A DNA stretch of 9,168 nucleotides from Candidatus Sabulitectum sp. (GTDB lineage Bacteria > Fermentibacterota > Fermentibacteria > Fermentibacterales > JCC-6), in the NCBI GenBank assembly GCA_029940175.1, contig JAOZRM010000128.1:1-9168 (forward strand). The letters are read 5' to 3'. Position numbers and translations under genes: made by a program. Below the pieces are notes generated by a model that was given only the letters and a program-made list of their open reading frames with translations, had not been told where the DNA came from and ran no database searches. This document shows positions 7,616 to 9,168 of the stretch, piece after piece. Numbering within the stretch: position 1 is the first letter of the stretch; every line of letters starts with the position of its first letter.

Positions 7616-8995
7616 CTACTCCGGTTTAATGATCAGGTTTTCACCAATTGATAAAGCTGCTGAATCCTTGTCGTTTAATTCCATTATCTGCTCAACTGAT
7701 ACTCCATACTGCTGAGAGAGAGCCCACATCGAATCGCCAGCCTGTACAGTATGAGTAACTTCACTTGCTGATCTTACAATTGCAACTGATCCGGATCCCT
7801 CTGGAGGAGTACCCCTTAAAAGCAGTTTCTGTCCTGGATAGATCACTGCAGAGGTAGACAAATCGTTCCACAAAGCTACCTCCCTTGAAGAAACCCCCAC
7901 AAGAGCACCTATGCCCCCGAGTGAGTCTCCAGATCTCACAGTATACTGATAAAAACCAGCACTCACTGCGGCATCGGCATTAACCGGTACCCTTCCACTT
8001 TCGGGCAGGCGAACAAATCCGCCGGGAAGCGGCATGGAAGAATTATTTGCTTCCATCAGCTCACTTACTGGAACTCCTGTTGCAAGACCAATTGAAGACC
8101 ACGAATCACCACTCTTTATTATATACCTGTCTCTTGGAATAGACCAGGCAGTCTGGAATGCTATTGATGCTTCACTGGAAGAAACTACCACTTCCCAATT
8201 CCTCTGTCCTACAGGAGTGACTTCTCTTAGAAAACCTCTGTTGTTTTCAGAAAGTACATCAGGATCAATGCCACTTTCTGCAGCAAGAATTCTCAGGTCG
8301 AGTCCTGGTGGAACCATAATTACAGAAAGCTCCGGTGCCTCCCTCTCCAGTTGGCGTACAGCCTGAAGGGCCGCGGAATACCTGGGGACGAATGCATCAG
8401 TCTCCCCGGGCAGTTCAATCATGCCATACTCTTTCTGATGAGAATTGGATAGAGCTCTCTGGACCACTCCCTCACCGCAGTTGTATGCAGCAAGAGCAAG
8501 ATGCCAGTCATTGAATAACCTGTTGAGGTAGAGAAGATATCTGGAAGCTGTTCTAGTTGAGGCTGCCCACGAATAACGTTCATCAATCTCATCAGTCATG
8601 TTCATCTGGAAAAATCTGGCAGTACCGCTCATGAACTGCCATGGACCTGCAGCACCCACTCTGGAATAATCTCCCACATAATAACTGCTCTCAACCCACG
8701 GTAAAGCAGCCAGGTCAGAAGGCGCTCCCTGACTTCGAAGAAGAGCTTCAAGAAGTCGCATCGTACCGTTTCCTGCTGGACACCCCTCTGGAGTGTAAAC
8801 GAGGTCGCTGAGATGAGGTGCATGGAGGGGAATCATCTCGTCTTCAATTCTTCCGGATGTTCCATGAAGAACCGGAAATACGGGCTGTTCAGAATACAGA
8901 GCTATTTCTATTGTGGTGGTTTCAGGCTGCTGTGATTGTTGAGAAGCTGTGGTTGAATCATACAGCTTGATGCCTGAACAGGAAGAAAAGAGCAA
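7616..8995 (-). CDS. MltD-like membrane-bound lytic murein transglycosylase with three LysM domains (family 1D)
   Basis: This enzyme cuts glycan strands of peptidoglycan without hydrolysis. In numbering from TTG 8995 (459 residues), the catalytic domain spans about 80-220. It holds putative catalytic Glu102 in LPWVESSYY, GAAGPWQFM (114-122) and AAYNCGEG (169-176); most homologues have Ser or Ala where Cys173 stands. Three LysM peptidoglycan-binding domains follow, opening at YIIKSGDSW (291), YTVRSGDSL (351) and HTVQAGDSM (415). E. coli MltD has 452 residues and two LysM domains. The TTG start gives only MLFSSC before the lipidation cysteine, too short to export the protein. The frame continues upstream without a stop and encodes a good lipoprotein signal, so the true start is probably CTG 9037, making 473 residues. 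The enzyme is predicted to be a periplasmic lipoprotein. It is the first gene of the four-gene operon and its stop lies five bases before the solenoid gene. Confidence 0.9.
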   Translation of the reverse strand: MLFSSCSGIKLYDSTTASQQSQQPETTTIEIALYSEQPVFPVLHGTSGRIEDEMIPLHAPHLSDLVYTPEGCPAGNGTMRLLEALLRSQGAPSDLAALPWVESSYYVGDYSRVGAAGPWQFMSGTARFFQMNMTDEIDERYSWAASTRTASRYLLYLNRLFNDWHLALAAYNCGEGVVQRALSNSHQKEYGMIELPGETDAFVPRYSAALQAVRQLEREAPELSVIMVPPGLDLRILAAESGIDPDVLSENNRGFLREVTPVGQRNWEVVVSSSEASIAFQTAWSIPRDRYIIKSGDSWSSIGLATGVPVSELMEANNSSMPLPGGFVRLPESGRVPVNADAAVSAGFYQYTVRSGDSLGGIGALVGVSSREVALWNDLSTSAVIYPGQKLLLRGTPPEGSGSVAIVRSASEVTHTVQAGDSMWALSQQYGVSVEQIMELNDKDSAALSIGENLIIKPE

Positions 8996-9037
8996 TATTA
9001 CAGAGAATACAAAGACAAATTCCAGGAATTTGACCAG
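8978..9037 (-). other. Predicted lipoprotein signal peptide of the MltD-like gene, upstream of the nearest TTG start
   Basis: Translating the same frame upstream of TTG 8995 gives VKFLEFVFVFSVILLFSSC. This is a positively charged residue, a long hydrophobic stretch and a lipobox-like FSSC, with the cysteine codon at 8978-8980. No ATG, GTG or TTG lies in frame between 8995 and the in-frame stop near 9140. CTG 9037 is the best-placed candidate start. It has no Shine-Dalgarno sequence, because the opposite strand here carries the purine-rich site of asd. Confidence 0.65.
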
Positions 9038-9043
9038 GGAGGT
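9036..9043 (+). promoter_or_regulatory. Strong ribosome binding site of asd
   Basis: AGGGAGGT contains GGAGG (9038-9042), seven bases before the ATG at 9050, which supports that start. The site overlaps the probable first codon of the divergent MltD-like gene. Confidence 0.8.
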
Positions 9044-9049
9044 TGTACC

Positions 9050-9168
9050 ATGGTAAAAGTATGTGTGGTTGGAGCCACTGGCCTTGTAGGCAATAAAATG
9101 ATTTCCGTTCTTCAGGAGAGTTCCCTTTCCATTAGTGAATTAAAGCTCTTTGCAACAGCAAAAAGTGC
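9050..9168 (+). CDS. asd: Aspartate-semialdehyde dehydrogenase, N-terminal part, cut by window edge
   Basis: The predicted enzyme reduces aspartyl phosphate to aspartate semialdehyde with NADPH. It acts in the cytoplasm at the branch point to diaminopimelate/lysine, threonine and methionine. Only 39 full codons are in the window. They show the Rossmann nucleotide-binding start VCVVGATGLVG (residues 4-14). About 20 residues later comes LKLFATAKSA, the position where the family has a pattern like LFASxRSAG that contacts the NADP phosphate. The start is firm because of the strong ribosome site. The gene runs rightward out of the window, away from the lytic enzyme operon. N-acetyl-gamma-glutamyl-phosphate reductase (ArgC) has a similar N-terminus and is the main alternative, but the LFATAKSA segment favours Asd. 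Confidence 0.82.
   Translation, partial: MVKVCVVGATGLVGNKMISVLQESSLSISELKLFATAKS

Noticed and set aside
8941..9049. Possible asd promoter or lysine riboswitch upstream of asd
   Set aside because: The region is coding sequence of the divergent gene. I could not find a convincing -35/-10 pair, and it shows no fold or motif pointing to a riboswitch.
9053..9168. Promoter for the lytic operon inside asd
   Set aside because: TTGCAA and TTGCCT hexamers exist on the minus strand, but none has a good -10 at 16-18 bases.

Overview
This is a tightly packed bacterial window of moderate GC content (by eye a little under 50%). Two predicted peptidoglycan-cleaving lipoproteins point to a Gram-negative-type (diderm) bacterium. 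Many proteins are long alpha-helical repeat proteins with little obvious family signature, and three genes seem to use or need non-ATG starts. That would suit a poorly sampled lineage, perhaps an FCB-group candidate phylum, but the sequence alone does not settle the taxon. There is no tRNA, rRNA, CRISPR array, insertion sequence or phage gene, and no gene-free stretch longer than about 110 bases.

Layout. Five genes lie on the minus strand and one on the plus strand. At the right edge (9050 onward, plus) is the first part of an aspartate-semialdehyde dehydrogenase gene. Reading leftward from it on the minus strand are: (1) an MltD-like lytic transglycosylase with three LysM domains (7616-8995, with a probable signal peptide extending to 9037); (2) a 1182-residue alpha-solenoid protein (4062-7610); (3) a protein with a repeated helical, coiled-coil-like N-terminal part and a C-terminal TPR domain (2628-4043); (4) an Slt70-like lipoprotein lytic transglycosylase (468-2627). 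The spacings are 5, 18 and 0 bases, so these four genes look like one operon. A weak hairpin plus T-tract at the last stop codon and an extended -10 promoter follow. Then comes kbl (1-361, minus, cut by the left edge), a separate amino-acid metabolism gene.

How they may work together. The two outer genes encode peptidoglycan lytic transglycosylases of two different families (1D and 1A), both predicted to be lipid-anchored in the periplasm. The two inner genes encode helical repeat proteins with no export signal that I can see, so they are probably cytoplasmic scaffolds or adaptors. The operon is a candidate cell-wall remodelling module, but no membrane protein linking the two compartments is encoded in the window. 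The flanking kbl (threonine/glycine metabolism) and asd (lysine, threonine, methionine and diaminopimelate synthesis) are housekeeping genes. Asd supplies the precursor of diaminopimelate, a peptidoglycan building block, but it is divergently transcribed and the proximity may be chance.
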